Source: Micavibrio aeruginosavorus (GTDB taxonomy: Bacteria > Pseudomonadota > Alphaproteobacteria > Micavibrionales > Micavibrionaceae). From it: a DNA stretch of 64,000 bases. Both the position numbers and the translations under genes were made by a program. This document shows positions 50,031 to 59,680 of the stretch, one piece after another. The stretch spans positions 522,342-586,341 of the forward strand of contig CP066681.1 in NCBI GenBank assembly GCA_016432265.1, in the 5' to 3' direction. The notes below the pieces were generated by a model that saw only the letters and a list, made by a program, of their open reading frames with translations, had not been told where the DNA came from and made no database searches. The stretch's first letter is position 1, and every line of letters starts with the position of its first letter.

Positions 50031-51622
50031 AACAAGTAATTTCACCCGCAGTTTTAACTGATGCAGAACAAGCACAAGAAGCTGATATTACTGAGGTTGT
50101 TGATTCTATAGCTGATAGTCGCAGCATCATTGATATGAGTCATGACGAAGCTAGAATTTATTTTTTGAAGGAAAAAAGTTACTGTAATTTTGATTTACCA
50201 CCGTATTTTAAATTTCAAAATATTCTTTCAGAGGTTGACAGTGCTCTTGCAGGTAAGAGACTCTCTGATTTCAAACAGGGAAATCCCAGAGAATATGACG
50301 ATATAAATTATAAGATTCTGAATAACAAGGATGGGCGGTATTCTTGGCGACCAATGCAGCTTATTCACCCGGCACTTTATGTTTCATTAGTTCATAATTT
50401 AACAAAAGAAGATAATTGGAAGCTAATCTGCAATAGATTTAAAAAATTTTCTGACAATCCGAAAATTGAATGTATTAGTTTGCCACGAGAATCTTTATCT
50501 GAAAATTCAGATAAGGCGGAGCAGATAACTAACTGGTGGCTGGAAGTAGAGCAAAAATCAATAGAACTTGCCTTGGATTATGAGTGCCTATCTCACACAG
50601 ATATTACCGATTGCTATGGCGCAATTTATACGCACTCAACTGCGTGGGCTTTGCATGATAAAGAGTTTATGAAGAAGCAAGAGAATAGGCCAAGCAATAA
50701 CCCAACTCTTCTAGGAAATATCATTGATGGCCATTTACAGGATATGTCTCACGGACAGACAAACGGCATTCCGCAAGGATCGGCGCTTATGGATTTTATT
50801 GCCGAGATGGTTTTGGGGTATGCAGACTTTCTTTTATCCGAAAAAATAGAAAGTGCAGAAATTGCCGATTACAAAATAATCCGTTATCGAGATGACTATA
50901 GGGTTTTTACAAATAATCCTCGTGATAGTGAAAAGATTATAAAATTTATAACTGAAATTATGATTGGCCTTGGTCTTAAATTAAGTGCCGAAAAAACCAA
51001 GGCTACAACGGATGTAATTCGTGGTTCTATTAAAAGTGATAAGCTGTATTGGATGAAGCAGAAGCAGCGAGAAGGAAGTCTCCAAAAGCATTTTCTAATA
51101 ATTCATGGATTGGCGCATGAGCATCCAAATTCAGGAAGTTTGACGATAGCTTTAAATGATTATTATGCGCGGCTTATGAAATTTAAAAATTTGCAAGGAG
51201 GGATAATTCCTCTCATTAGTATTGCCACGGATATAGCAAATAAGAATCCACGCACATACCCACATGCTGCGGCGGTCATTAGTCTTTTGCTAAAATTTAT
51301 CAATCCAGACGATCAAAAGCGGGTGATGATTGATAAGATTATTGGGAAATTTAAGAATATTCCGAATACTGGACATCTTTTAATTTGGCTACAGCGTATC
51401 ACTCTTGGTTTTAAGGCAGATTATCCATTTGACGAACCTTTGTGTGAACTTGCTGCTGGTAAAGAGGTGCGAATTTGGAATAATTCTTGGCTGAATATGA
51501 ATCTGCAGAGCATTATTTCTGCAGAGAAAATTATTGACCAGGATTGTGTAAAAAAACTTCCAGAATTTATCACTGAAGAAGAAGTGTCTCTCTTCAGAAT
51601 GGATTTTAATAGTGATGTCTAA
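50027..51622 (+). CDS. UG/Abi-like reverse transcriptase embedded in the type I R-M operon
   Basis: 531 residues. RT motifs are present: motif [21 protein letters not shown] (Asp192, Asp195), motif B-like [14 protein letters not shown] (about 243-256) and motif C RYRDDYR (YRDD at 287-290). The C-terminal 200 residues are helical without an X/maturase or integrase domain, as in defence RTs (DRT/UG and Abi classes) and unlike group II intron or retron enzymes. The gene is markedly AT-rich compared with hsdM and hsdR on either side, so it was probably inserted. It overlaps its upstream neighbour by 4 nt and hsdR by 8 nt. No room for an adjacent ncRNA. Confidence 0.8.
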   Translation: MKQVISPAVLTDAEQAQEADITEVVDSIADSRSIIDMSHDEARIYFLKEKSYCNFDLPPYFKFQNILSEVDSALAGKRLSDFKQGNPREYDDINYKILNNKDGRYSWRPMQLIHPALYVSLVHNLTKEDNWKLICNRFKKFSDNPKIECISLPRESLSENSDKAEQITNWWLEVEQKSIELALDYECLSHTDITDCYGAIYTHSTAWALHDKEFMKKQENRPSNNPTLLGNIIDGHLQDMSHGQTNGIPQGSALMDFIAEMVLGYADFLLSEKIESAEIADYKIIRYRDDYRVFTNNPRDSEKIIKFITEIMIGLGLKLSAEKTKATTDVIRGSIKSDKLYWMKQKQREGSLQKHFLIIHGLAHEHPNSGSLTIALNDYYARLMKFKNLQGGIIPLISIATDIANKNPRTYPHAAAVISLLLKFINPDDQKRVMIDKIIGKFKNIPNTGHLLIWLQRITLGFKADYPFDEPLCELAAGKEVRIWNNSWLNMNLQSIISAEKIIDQDCVKKLPEFITEEEVSLFRMDFNSDV

Positions 51623-54600
51623 AATAACCGAAAACCATGTTGAAGAAGCGGCTTTAGAATGGCTCAGGGAACTGGGCTACGAGATCGCGCACGGGCCGGA
51701 TATTGGGCCGGAGGGGGCGAAGCCGGAACGGGCTAGCTATGGCGATGTGGTTTTGCAGGATCGTCTGACACGCGCTTTGCGTTCGATCAATCCGGGTTTG
51801 CCTGACAATCTCTATGACGATGTAACCCGCAAGATTTATCTGTCTGAAACACCTTCGCTGATTGAAGAGAACCGCCGCTTGCAACGTCTTCTGGTCGATG
51901 GCGCGGATGTAGAGATCATGCGCGATGACGGATCGATCAGCGGTGAGAAAGCATGGTTGATAGACTTTGAGCATCCCGAGAATAACGAGTTTCTGGCGGT
52001 CAACCAATATACGGTGATTGAAGGCGGCTTTGACCGGAGGCCGGACATTGTGCTGTTCATTAATGGTATTCCCGTTGCCGTGATCGAACTCAAGAACGCA
52101 GCCGATGCCGAGGCCACGATTGACCGGGCTTTCCAGCAGACACAGACATACAAGAACCAGATACCGTCCCTGTTCCGCACCAATGGCCTGATTGCCGTAT
52201 CAGACGGGATGGAGGCACGGTATGGATCGCTGACTGCTGACAAAGACCGCTTCATGCACTGGCGCACAACAGACGGTGAAACCATATCGCCCAAGGGAAC
52301 GCCTGAGCTTGAAACACTGATTAAGGGTCTGTTCGCCAAGCGCAACCTGCCGGAATTGATCCGTGGCTATACGGTGTTCGAGGATGACGGAGCCAAGATC
52401 ATTAAAAAGATCGCCGGGTATCACCAGTTCTTTGCCGTGCAGAAAGCCGTTGAAAGCACGGTTGCGGCATCGAAGGCCGGAGGGGATCGCAAGGCCGGGG
52501 TAATCTGGCACACGCAAGGTTCCGGCAAGAGCCTGTTGATGACGTTCTATGCCGGACGGGTTATCCAGCACCCGGAGATGGAAAACCCAACGCTGGTTAT
52601 TATCACTGACCGCAATGATCTTGATGACCAGTTGTTCGGGACATTCTCGAACTGCAAGGAACTGCTCAATCAAAAACCGCGCCAAGCTGAAAGCCGGGAA
52701 CAGTTGCAGGAATTATTAGCTGTTAACTCTGGCGGCGTGATCTTCGCCACGATCCAGAAGTTTTTCCCTGCCAAGGATGATGAAGAAGTCCCGCTTCTGA
52801 CAGACAGACGCAACGTGATTGTGATTGCGGACGAAGCGCACAGGACGCAGTACGGCTTCAAGGCCAAGGTCAATCCGAAGACAGGCGAAAAGACATACGG
52901 TTTTGCAAAATACCTGCGCGATGCGTTGCCCAATGCCTCTTATATCGGGTTCACGGGAACGCCGATTGAAGGAACGGACGTAAACACTCCGGCAGTCTTC
53001 GGAGATTATATCGATGTCTATGACATTCACCGTGCTGTTGAAGATGAGGCCACGGTTCCGATTTATTACGAAAGCCGCCTTGCCCGTCTTGATCTGGACG
53101 AGGACGAAAAACCGAATATAGATGCCGAAATCGAGGAACTGACCGAGGATCAGGAACATGACCTGACCGAAAAGGCGAAAAGCAAGTGGTCACGGGTCGA
53201 AGCCTTGGCGGGGGCGGAGAAGCGCATCAAGCTGATTGCAAAGGATATGGTCGATCATCTTGAGGCACGGCTGGGTGGTTATCCCGGCAAGGCCATGTTT
53301 GTTTGCATGAGCCGCCGTATCTGTGTTGCTTTGTATAAAGAGATTATCGCCTTGCGTCCTGACTGGCATAGTGACGATGACAAAAAGGGCGTGGTTAAGG
53401 TCGTGATGACGGGTTCCGCTTCCGACCCCGAAGACTGGCAACAGCATATCGGCAAGGGTAGCGGCAAGATGAGGCGAGATGCTTTGGCCAAACGCGCCAA
53501 AAACCCCAATGATGAATTGAAGCTGGTTCTGGTGCGTGATATGTGGCTGACAGGTTTTGATGCGCCCTGTATGCACACCATGTATATCGACAAGCCCATG
53601 AAAGGGCATGGCCTCATGCAAGCCATTGCACGGGTCAATCGCGTGTTCAAGGACAAGCCCGGTGGTTTGATTGTCGATTATATCGGCGTAGCGCATAATC
53701 TCAAATCCGCCTTGCAGGATTACTCCGAAGGCGACAGGGACAAAACGGGCATTAGTGAAGAGGAAGCCGTTGAAGCCCTCCAGAAATGCTATGAAGTCGT
53801 GCGGGGAATGTATCACAGCTTTGATTACAGCCTTGGCGTATCCGGCACACCGCAACAACGCTTGCAGGCAATGGCTGGGGCAATGGACTGGATACTGACG
53901 CTCCTGCATAAGGAAGCGCAAGAAGCCAAGTCAGAAGATCGCAAGAAACAAATTCGCCGCCGTTACCATGATTCGGTGCTGGCATTGGGCAGGGCTTTTG
54001 CTTTGGGTGCGGCAAGCGATTATGCGCGGTCGATCCGTGATGAGGTTGGTTTCTTCCAAGCTGTACGGGCTGCATTGTCTAAGTCCACAGCAGATGGAAC
54101 GCGAAAGTCTCCGGCTGAGATTGAGGCTGGTATTCAGCAGATTGTCAGTCGTGCCGTGGTATCGACAGAGATCATAGACATTCTGGGTGCGGCAGGAATT
54201 AAATCGCCTGACATTTCCATTTTATCCGATGAGTTCCTTGCCGAACTTCGGGATATGGATAAGAAGAACCTTGCGCTTGAAGCGTTGCGGAAGTTGTTAA
54301 ACGGTGAGATCAAGTCCACGGGTAAAACAAACGTGGTGCAGTCACGGGCTTTCTCTGAAAGGCTGGAGGATGCAATCACACGCTATCACAATAACGCCCT
54401 GACCACAGCGCAGGTATTGGAAGAGTTAATCAAAATCGCCAAGGATGTTAAAGCTGCGCGATTACGAGGTGAAGAGCAAGGGTTATCGCCTGATGAAGTC
54501 GCGTTCTATGATGCTCTTGCGGAAAATGAGAGTGCTATACAGGTTATGGGAGATGAAAAGCTTAGAATTATTGCTCATGACCTTATGAAGGCCATTAAAG

Positions 54601-54773
54601 AGAACATCTCTGTTGATTGGCAGAAGCGTGAAGGTGCGCGGGCAAAGATCAGGGTATTGGTCAAACGCATTCTTAAGAAATATGGCTATCCACCGGATTT
54701 ACAGGATGATGCAATACGGACTGTTATTGAGCAGGCAGAGAGGTGGTCTGCGGAATGGACTGGCTCTGCATAA
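51615..54773 (+). CDS. hsdR: Type I restriction-modification system endonuclease/translocase HsdR
   Basis: 1052 residues from ATG 51615 (a GTG directly before it is an alternative), overlapping the RT gene by 8 nt. The N-terminal PD-(D/E)XK nuclease has [20 protein letters not shown] (about 141-160). The SF2 motor has Walker [14 protein letters not shown] (about 298), DEAH motif [12 protein letters not shown] (about 403), [11 protein letters not shown] and [10 protein letters not shown]. The C-terminal helical domain contacts HsdM. It cleaves unmodified DNA after translocation. All catalytic motifs look intact. Confidence 0.96.
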   Translation: MSKITENHVEEAALEWLRELGYEIAHGPDIGPEGAKPERASYGDVVLQDRLTRALRSINPGLPDNLYDDVTRKIYLSETPSLIEENRRLQRLLVDGADVEIMRDDGSISGEKAWLIDFEHPENNEFLAVNQYTVIEGGFDRRPDIVLFINGIPVAVIELKNAADAEATIDRAFQQTQTYKNQIPSLFRTNGLIAVSDGMEARYGSLTADKDRFMHWRTTDGETISPKGTPELETLIKGLFAKRNLPELIRGYTVFEDDGAKIIKKIAGYHQFFAVQKAVESTVAASKAGGDRKAGVIWHTQGSGKSLLMTFYAGRVIQHPEMENPTLVIITDRNDLDDQLFGTFSNCKELLNQKPRQAESREQLQELLAVNSGGVIFATIQKFFPAKDDEEVPLLTDRRNVIVIADEAHRTQYGFKAKVNPKTGEKTYGFAKYLRDALPNASYIGFTGTPIEGTDVNTPAVFGDYIDVYDIHRAVEDEATVPIYYESRLARLDLDEDEKPNIDAEIEELTEDQEHDLTEKAKSKWSRVEALAGAEKRIKLIAKDMVDHLEARLGGYPGKAMFVCMSRRICVALYKEIIALRPDWHSDDDKKGVVKVVMTGSASDPEDWQQHIGKGSGKMRRDALAKRAKNPNDELKLVLVRDMWLTGFDAPCMHTMYIDKPMKGHGLMQAIARVNRVFKDKPGGLIVDYIGVAHNLKSALQDYSEGDRDKTGISEEEAVEALQKCYEVVRGMYHSFDYSLGVSGTPQQRLQAMAGAMDWILTLLHKEAQEAKSEDRKKQIRRRYHDSVLALGRAFALGAASDYARSIRDEVGFFQAVRAALSKSTADGTRKSPAEIEAGIQQIVSRAVVSTEIIDILGAAGIKSPDISILSDEFLAELRDMDKKNLALEALRKLLNGEIKSTGKTNVVQSRAFSERLEDAITRYHNNALTTAQVLEELIKIAKDVKAARLRGEEQGLSPDEVAFYDALAENESAIQVMGDEKLRIIAHDLMKAIKENISVDWQKREGARAKIRVLVKRILKKYGYPPDLQDDAIRTVIEQAERWSAEWTGSA

Positions 54774-54774
54774 A

Positions 54775-54790
54775 GTTCCCGAACGGGAAC
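54775..54790. promoter_or_regulatory. Operator-like palindrome 1 upstream of mcrB
   Basis: GTTCCCG-AA-CGGGAAC, starting 1 nt after the hsdR stop. Same core as the palindrome at 54825-54840, 50 bp away centre to centre. Confidence 0.65.
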
Positions 54791-54824
54791 ATTTACCCGT
54801 ATTTTCTGCTTAATCCAGAGTTAT

Positions 54825-54840
54825 ATTCCCGAGCGGGAAT
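54825..54840. promoter_or_regulatory. Operator-like palindrome 2 upstream of mcrB
   Basis: ATTCCCG-AG-CGGGAAT. TTCCCGnnCGGGAA is a typical dimeric Xre-type operator form. It lies directly before a GCTATAT -10-like sequence (about 54854-54860). Confidence 0.65.
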
Positions 54841-54932
54841 ATTTTAAAAATATGCTATATGGGACTATCTTAGATTAGTGCCATTTTTAATAGATGGGAG
54901 AATTAATAAAACAAAATGGTGAGTGCATAAAA

Positions 54933-57236
54933 ATGGAAATTATTCAAAAGCTTAAAGAACGCTTCCTTGAAGACCCAGCAAGATTTTCCGAACTTAATAA
55001 TAACAAAGATGTTTGGAAAAAGTTTGTGGGCCAGTACGCCGCTCAAAACATCACTAGAATGAAACTAGATGAATACTGCATGGGGCGCGGCTCGAAGAAG
55101 GAGAATTTTTCTTGGTGGATTGAACGGGGTTTGCAGCCTGTTATCGGAACTTATTTTGCGGGTAGTGCAAGGGCGCATATTCTTTATAAAAAACCAGATG
55201 GTGGTTTGTATAAGCATCGTTATCTGGAGAGCATGAATGACGATGATGCTCTTAGTTATGTTTTGAAGATTACTCAGCTTCTTGCTCAAACGTCTAGTCT
55301 TGAGCAGGCTGAAAGATATGACGATGACAAAAATATATATGCAGATTTAAGGATTGAGCCAAAAGTTACAATGGGAGCTGCTAGAAAGCTAAGAGTATAT
55401 ATGGCTTATCACCCAGATAAAGTTGTCAACATTAATTCGCCTAAACACATTGAACACTTTTTGCGCCTTTTTGGTACTAAGAATGTTGCGGCTGGCCCCT
55501 TCGGAAAGGCGCGGCAGCTTTGGGATGTTTACCAAGATGTAAAGAAGGAAATAAACGATTTGACTCCAGATGGGTTTGGGAAGCTTTTGTACGATAGAAA
55601 ATTGGATCTTGCTCCTACAAAAGAAAAGAACGAAGAGGGTGAAATTGAAGGAAGCCCTGTTACGCTTGATGATGAGAGTGTTCCTAGAAACGTTATTCTT
55701 TATGGCCCGCCCGGTACAGGTAAGACATACAGCACGATTGACGCGGCACTTAAAATTCTTGATCCAGCTTTTTATTCAGAAAATAGCAATGATCGTGCCT
55801 CTTTGTTGGCAAGATTTGGGGAGCTAAAAGACCTTAAGAGAATAGATTTTGTTACATTCCATCAAAGCTACAGCTATGAAGAATTTGTTGAAGGTCTGAA
55901 AGTTAATACTGATGAAAATGGCCAGATCGTCTACAGTATTGATCCTGGTGTTTTTAAGAGAATATGTGAGGCAGCATCTTCAAGAGTTACGCATCAGATA
56001 GACGCAAATATTGATTTAAAGGGAAGAACGATTTGGAAGATTTCTCTTGGCAATACTCTTGGAGATGATTCCTATATTTACGATGAATGTATAGATAACA
56101 ATTATGTACTTATAGGATACGGAAACGAAATAGATTTTAGTGATTGCCAAACAAAAGAAGATATTCTTAAGAAATATAATGATAATGGTATAGATTTTAA
56201 AATTGGTGATTATCCAGTTAGCTGTCTTTATATTTTTCAACAGCTGATGAAAGAACGTGATTTGGTTGTTGTATCGGACGGCAATCATAAATTCAGGGCT
56301 ATTGGGGAAGTCACAGGAAAATATAGAAGACTAAGGCGTAGTGACGAAGACCATTATGTTCAGTGCCGTGATGTGAAATGGCTGCGTGTTTACTCGCCTT
56401 CTCGTCCTAGAGAAGAACTCATGGATAAAGTGTTTTCTCAGATGACGCTTTATGAACTAAAGCCTAAAACTTTAGATCCGCAAAGACTAGCTGCGCTATT
56501 GTTCGAACCCGTGCAGGAAGAGGGTGGTTCACTGGATAAGGGTAAGATCCCTTATTCTAATGCCAGAGTTTTAATTATTGATGAAATTAATCGAGGGAAT
56601 ATCGCCAAGATTTTCGGCGAGCTTATCACCCTGATTGAGAATGACAAGCGCAGTGGTCAGAAGGAGGCGCTATCTGTCACTCTTCCATACTCTAAAGCCT
56701 CGTTTTCCGTACCGGATAATCTCTATATTATAGGTACAATGAATACAGCAGATAGGTCTCTAACCTCAATTGACGCAGCCTTGCGTCGGCGTTTTGTTTT
56801 TGAAGAAGTTGTGCCGGATTCTTCACTTCTTGCCAATACGGAAGCCGAAGATGGCGTTGATATAAAGAAGATCATGGATGCCATAAACAGCAGAATCGAA
56901 ATTCTGTTGGGCCGAGAATATCTTATAGGACACAGCTATTTCCTTCAGTTGCGCGAAGATGCTTCTATAGGAAGTCTTAGAAGTCTATTTAAACGGCATA
57001 TCTTGCCGCTTTTGCAGGAATATTTCTTCGATGATTGGGAAAAAATCCATAGAGTTCTTGGTGATCATCAAAAGCCTAGAGAATATCAGATTATCCGTAA
57101 CCGATATGGTGAGCAGGATATAATTGATCTTCTCGGAGATGACTGGAAGGGCGGTACTGAGAGTTGCTGGGAAATTAATTATGCAGCGTTGATAGAGCCT
57201 CAGTCCTATATCGGGATATATCAGTCTGTCCGGTAG
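54933..57236 (+). CDS. mcrB: McrB-like AAA+ GTPase with an inserted domain
   Basis: 767 residues from ATG 54933 (GGTGAG upstream); an ATG at 54894 lacks a ribosome site. A roughly 220-residue N-terminal region is unassigned. The AAA+ module has Walker A GPPGTGKT (258-265), the McrB-type FHQSYSYEEFVEGL, Walker B LIIDEINRGNIAKIFGE (about 547) and sensor IIGTMNTADRS. Between Walker A and B, about residues 360-490 (GRTIWKISLGNTLGDDSYIY to YVQCRDVKWL) form an extra domain with the look of an EVE/PUA-like base-reading fold. With McrC it cleaves modified DNA. Confidence 0.88.
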   Translation: MEIIQKLKERFLEDPARFSELNNNKDVWKKFVGQYAAQNITRMKLDEYCMGRGSKKENFSWWIERGLQPVIGTYFAGSARAHILYKKPDGGLYKHRYLESMNDDDALSYVLKITQLLAQTSSLEQAERYDDDKNIYADLRIEPKVTMGAARKLRVYMAYHPDKVVNINSPKHIEHFLRLFGTKNVAAGPFGKARQLWDVYQDVKKEINDLTPDGFGKLLYDRKLDLAPTKEKNEEGEIEGSPVTLDDESVPRNVILYGPPGTGKTYSTIDAALKILDPAFYSENSNDRASLLARFGELKDLKRIDFVTFHQSYSYEEFVEGLKVNTDENGQIVYSIDPGVFKRICEAASSRVTHQIDANIDLKGRTIWKISLGNTLGDDSYIYDECIDNNYVLIGYGNEIDFSDCQTKEDILKKYNDNGIDFKIGDYPVSCLYIFQQLMKERDLVVVSDGNHKFRAIGEVTGKYRRLRRSDEDHYVQCRDVKWLRVYSPSRPREELMDKVFSQMTLYELKPKTLDPQRLAALLFEPVQEEGGSLDKGKIPYSNARVLIIDEINRGNIAKIFGELITLIENDKRSGQKEALSVTLPYSKASFSVPDNLYIIGTMNTADRSLTSIDAALRRRFVFEEVVPDSSLLANTEAEDGVDIKKIMDAINSRIEILLGREYLIGHSYFLQLREDASIGSLRSLFKRHILPLLQEYFFDDWEKIHRVLGDHQKPREYQIIRNRYGEQDIIDLLGDDWKGGTESCWEINYAALIEPQSYIGIYQSVR

Positions 57237-57237
57237 T

Positions 57238-58545
57238 TTGATTGTGAGCCAATGTTTTTCAGTTTACGAGTATGGATTTCTACTGCGCGGGGGTAATTCT
57301 TCGGGTCTTGATGTTACGTCTATCTCTGAAAGCGATTGGGACTGCCTTTTAAACGGTGAGTCACGACTTGTTGATGATGATAGTCCAAGATTGTTCCGTC
57401 CGGTTATCAGGAAAGGACAGCAGGCATTACAAGTACTTAATTATGTTGGGATTTTGTCTTTACCCTCAGGTTCATCTATAGAAATTTTACCTAAAACTAC
57501 GGAAGTAGAATCTGAAAAAAAATCGAGACAGTGTCTTTTCAAGATGCTGGCAAGGGTTAACGATCTCCCTTTTACAAAATTTAATGATGCTGATCTTGGG
57601 GTTTTTGAAAGACCACTATTAGAGATTCTAATAGGCAGATTCCTGCAAACAGTACAACATCTTATAAACAAGGGTTTGCGTTCTCAATACATTAGAGTTG
57701 ATGGGGAGGAGGCTTTTCTTAAAGGTAAATTGAGAGTAGGCGATCACCTTCGCAATCCACCTCACAAAAGGCATTTCTTTCCGATTGAATATGATGCTTA
57801 CCTATTGACTAGACCGGAAAATAGGCTTTTGCATTGGGCTGTAAATCAAGTCTATCACTGGAGCAGAGACGGCATACACCGAAGTCATGCAAGGAAAATT
57901 CTGACCCTTCTTTCGGAAGTACCTAGAAGCAATGATCCGCTCGCAGATTTAAAAGCATGGCAAGATGATAGGCTTATGCAGCATTATGCTCCTGTAAAGG
58001 TTTGGATTGAGTTGATTGTTAAGGGGATATCGCCATGGACACAGATAGGTAGTGTACGAGGTATATCGCTTTTGTACCCGATGGAGCAGCTTTTTGAGAA
58101 ATACGTCTTTCAAGTTATTAGGGAGCAGACCCAGAATGGCTACACTGTTCGTGCTCAGTCTTACGCTGGCTGGCTGGCTCATCATAGCGGCAAGGATTTC
58201 TTTAGACTTCAGCCTGATATTATCATTCAGAAGGGTGAGACACGAGTAGGCGTGCTGGATACTAAATGGAAGTTGTTGGATCAAGAAAATGCACGTCAGA
58301 AATATGGGATATCACAAGCTGACATGTACCAGCTTTTTGCCTACAGTCAGAAATGTTTGCCTAGCGGAGGTAATCTTTTTCTCGTCTACCCCAAAACTAG
58401 TCAATTTAGTAAACCTCTGCCTGAGTTCTCATTCAGCAATATGCACAGGCTTTGGGTTGTACCCTTTTGCTTAGAGACAGATTCTCTTATCAATCTAAAA
58501 TGGCCAGAGGATGAACCGTTCTTGACGGGTAATCGATCTGCTTAG
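57238..58545 (+). CDS. mcrC: McrC-like nuclease subunit
   Basis: 435 residues from TTG 57238, or 433 from GTG 57244, immediately after mcrB. An N-terminal beta-rich domain (NYVGILSLPSGSSIEILPKT) that contacts McrB is followed by a helical region and a C-terminal PD-(D/E)XK nuclease: RLQPDIIIQKGETRVGVLDT then KWK (about 322-345). It provides the DNA-cleaving activity and stimulates the GTPase of McrB. Full length for the family. Confidence 0.92.
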   Translation: MIVSQCFSVYEYGFLLRGGNSSGLDVTSISESDWDCLLNGESRLVDDDSPRLFRPVIRKGQQALQVLNYVGILSLPSGSSIEILPKTTEVESEKKSRQCLFKMLARVNDLPFTKFNDADLGVFERPLLEILIGRFLQTVQHLINKGLRSQYIRVDGEEAFLKGKLRVGDHLRNPPHKRHFFPIEYDAYLLTRPENRLLHWAVNQVYHWSRDGIHRSHARKILTLLSEVPRSNDPLADLKAWQDDRLMQHYAPVKVWIELIVKGISPWTQIGSVRGISLLYPMEQLFEKYVFQVIREQTQNGYTVRAQSYAGWLAHHSGKDFFRLQPDIIIQKGETRVGVLDTKWKLLDQENARQKYGISQADMYQLFAYSQKCLPSGGNLFLVYPKTSQFSKPLPEFSFSNMHRLWVVPFCLETDSLINLKWPEDEPFLTGNRSA

Positions 58546-58589
58546 CAAACAGATGACCTATGCCTAGTTTTTAGCCTAGCGATAGCGAG

Positions 58590-58778
58590 CTATCTATTTT
58601 TCATGTGTTTGGCTATCCAGTCGTCGATCTCCTGCTCTATCCATCCAACGCTCCGGCAGCCTAATTTAATCGCTTTTGGAAACGTGCCTTTTTGCATCCA
58701 GTCATAAATGGACGAGCGGCTAATTCCTGTTTTTGTGATTACTTGAGGTAAACGTAGAATTGTATTGTGGCTTTCCAC
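58590..58778 (-). CDS. AlpA-family helix-turn-helix regulator
   Basis: 62 residues from a GTG with AAGGAA upstream. The sequence RLPQVITKTGISRSSIYDWM, KGTFPKAIKLG and VGWIEQEIDDWIAKH is the full AlpA/phage-type MerR-like pattern. Such proteins activate excision or control island genes. It is convergent with mcrC. It could be a second excisionase or the regulator of the Xre-RES or mcrBC region. Confidence 0.88.
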   Translation of the reverse strand: MESHNTILRLPQVITKTGISRSSIYDWMQKGTFPKAIKLGCRSVGWIEQEIDDWIAKHMKNR

Positions 58779-59257
58779 TATCGTTCCTTTCTTAAGTAGT
58801 TATTTAGTAGGCAGCGATATAGAACTCTAAATACCATCGGAAATTTGGTTGCTGGTTTGGGATTTGAACTGCGGAGCTATATTCTTGATTAATTACAGGA
58901 ATAAACGCTGTGGAAACTCTGTACCCCCTACTTACGGGATGCGTGTCTGAGTGTTTTGTAGTTTGAGAACTATTTGGACAGGGACTAATACTTAGAATTA
59001 TCTCCATGAGATAGTATATAAATCTGGCCTTATATCATATTTCCGTATTATCATAGAAAGTGACTTGTTTTTAAGGTAATCAGTACCTATTTTACTCGTA
59101 TAAAGCTGCATTATTTTTACATTTTTTTAGTAATTTCAATGTATTATATGATATATAAATCTGGTTCGTTTTTGGAACTAATTTGGTTTAAGCTTGGTTT
59201 TTAATTGGAAGATGTGCATTTTCGTTTTGGTCAAAAAGAAAGATTAGGAGCCGCGTC
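58779..59257 (+). other. 479-nt AT-rich region upstream of the Xre-RES pair
   Basis: No supported gene. It contains a 13-bp direct repeat, TATATAAATCTGG, at 59015-59027 and 59152-59164, possibly binding sites for the Xre antitoxin, and a TTAGGAG ribosome site before 59258. A small minus-strand frame (58804-59007) lacks support. Confidence 0.5.
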
Positions 59258-59680
59258 ATGGGAGCCAGCCAATCACTCTTTTCTACGGTTCATCAGAATG
59301 ATCCTCTGAACTTCCGCGTTGATAATGCTACCAATTATCAGGCTGTCAGTGATTTTCTTAAATTTGATAAAGCCGAACTTGCAAAGATTGCAGGCGTTAG
59401 AGAAACTTCGATCAGATTCGATAATAAGATACCTGCTGACCTTAGGGAAAGGTTAGATCAGATAGCTAATATATGCTCTCTTGTTGCTGAGTATTTTGAT
59501 GGTGATTCTTATAAAACGGCACTCTGGTTTAAAACGCCAAATCCGATGCTAGGGGATGTGACGCCCCGTGATATGATTAGACTCGGGCGTTATAAAAGAC
59601 TGCTAAAATTCATTAACGAGAGCCGTAGTGCATATGCCTCCCAGACCGCCGAGACCAAGGCAGAAAACGCGAACGCTTAA
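59258..59680 (+). CDS. Xre/MbcA/ParS-type antitoxin
   Basis: 140 residues. The N-terminal half has helix-turn-helix-like FDKAELAKIAGVRETSIRFD. The C-terminal toxin-binding domain (DUF2384) shows WFKTPNPMLGDVTPRDMIRL, then GRYKRLLKFI. It neutralises the RES toxin encoded just downstream and usually represses the pair. The toxin start lies 47 nt before its stop. Confidence 0.9.
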   Translation: MGASQSLFSTVHQNDPLNFRVDNATNYQAVSDFLKFDKAELAKIAGVRETSIRFDNKIPADLRERLDQIANICSLVAEYFDGDSYKTALWFKTPNPMLGDVTPRDMIRLGRYKRLLKFINESRSAYASQTAETKAENANA

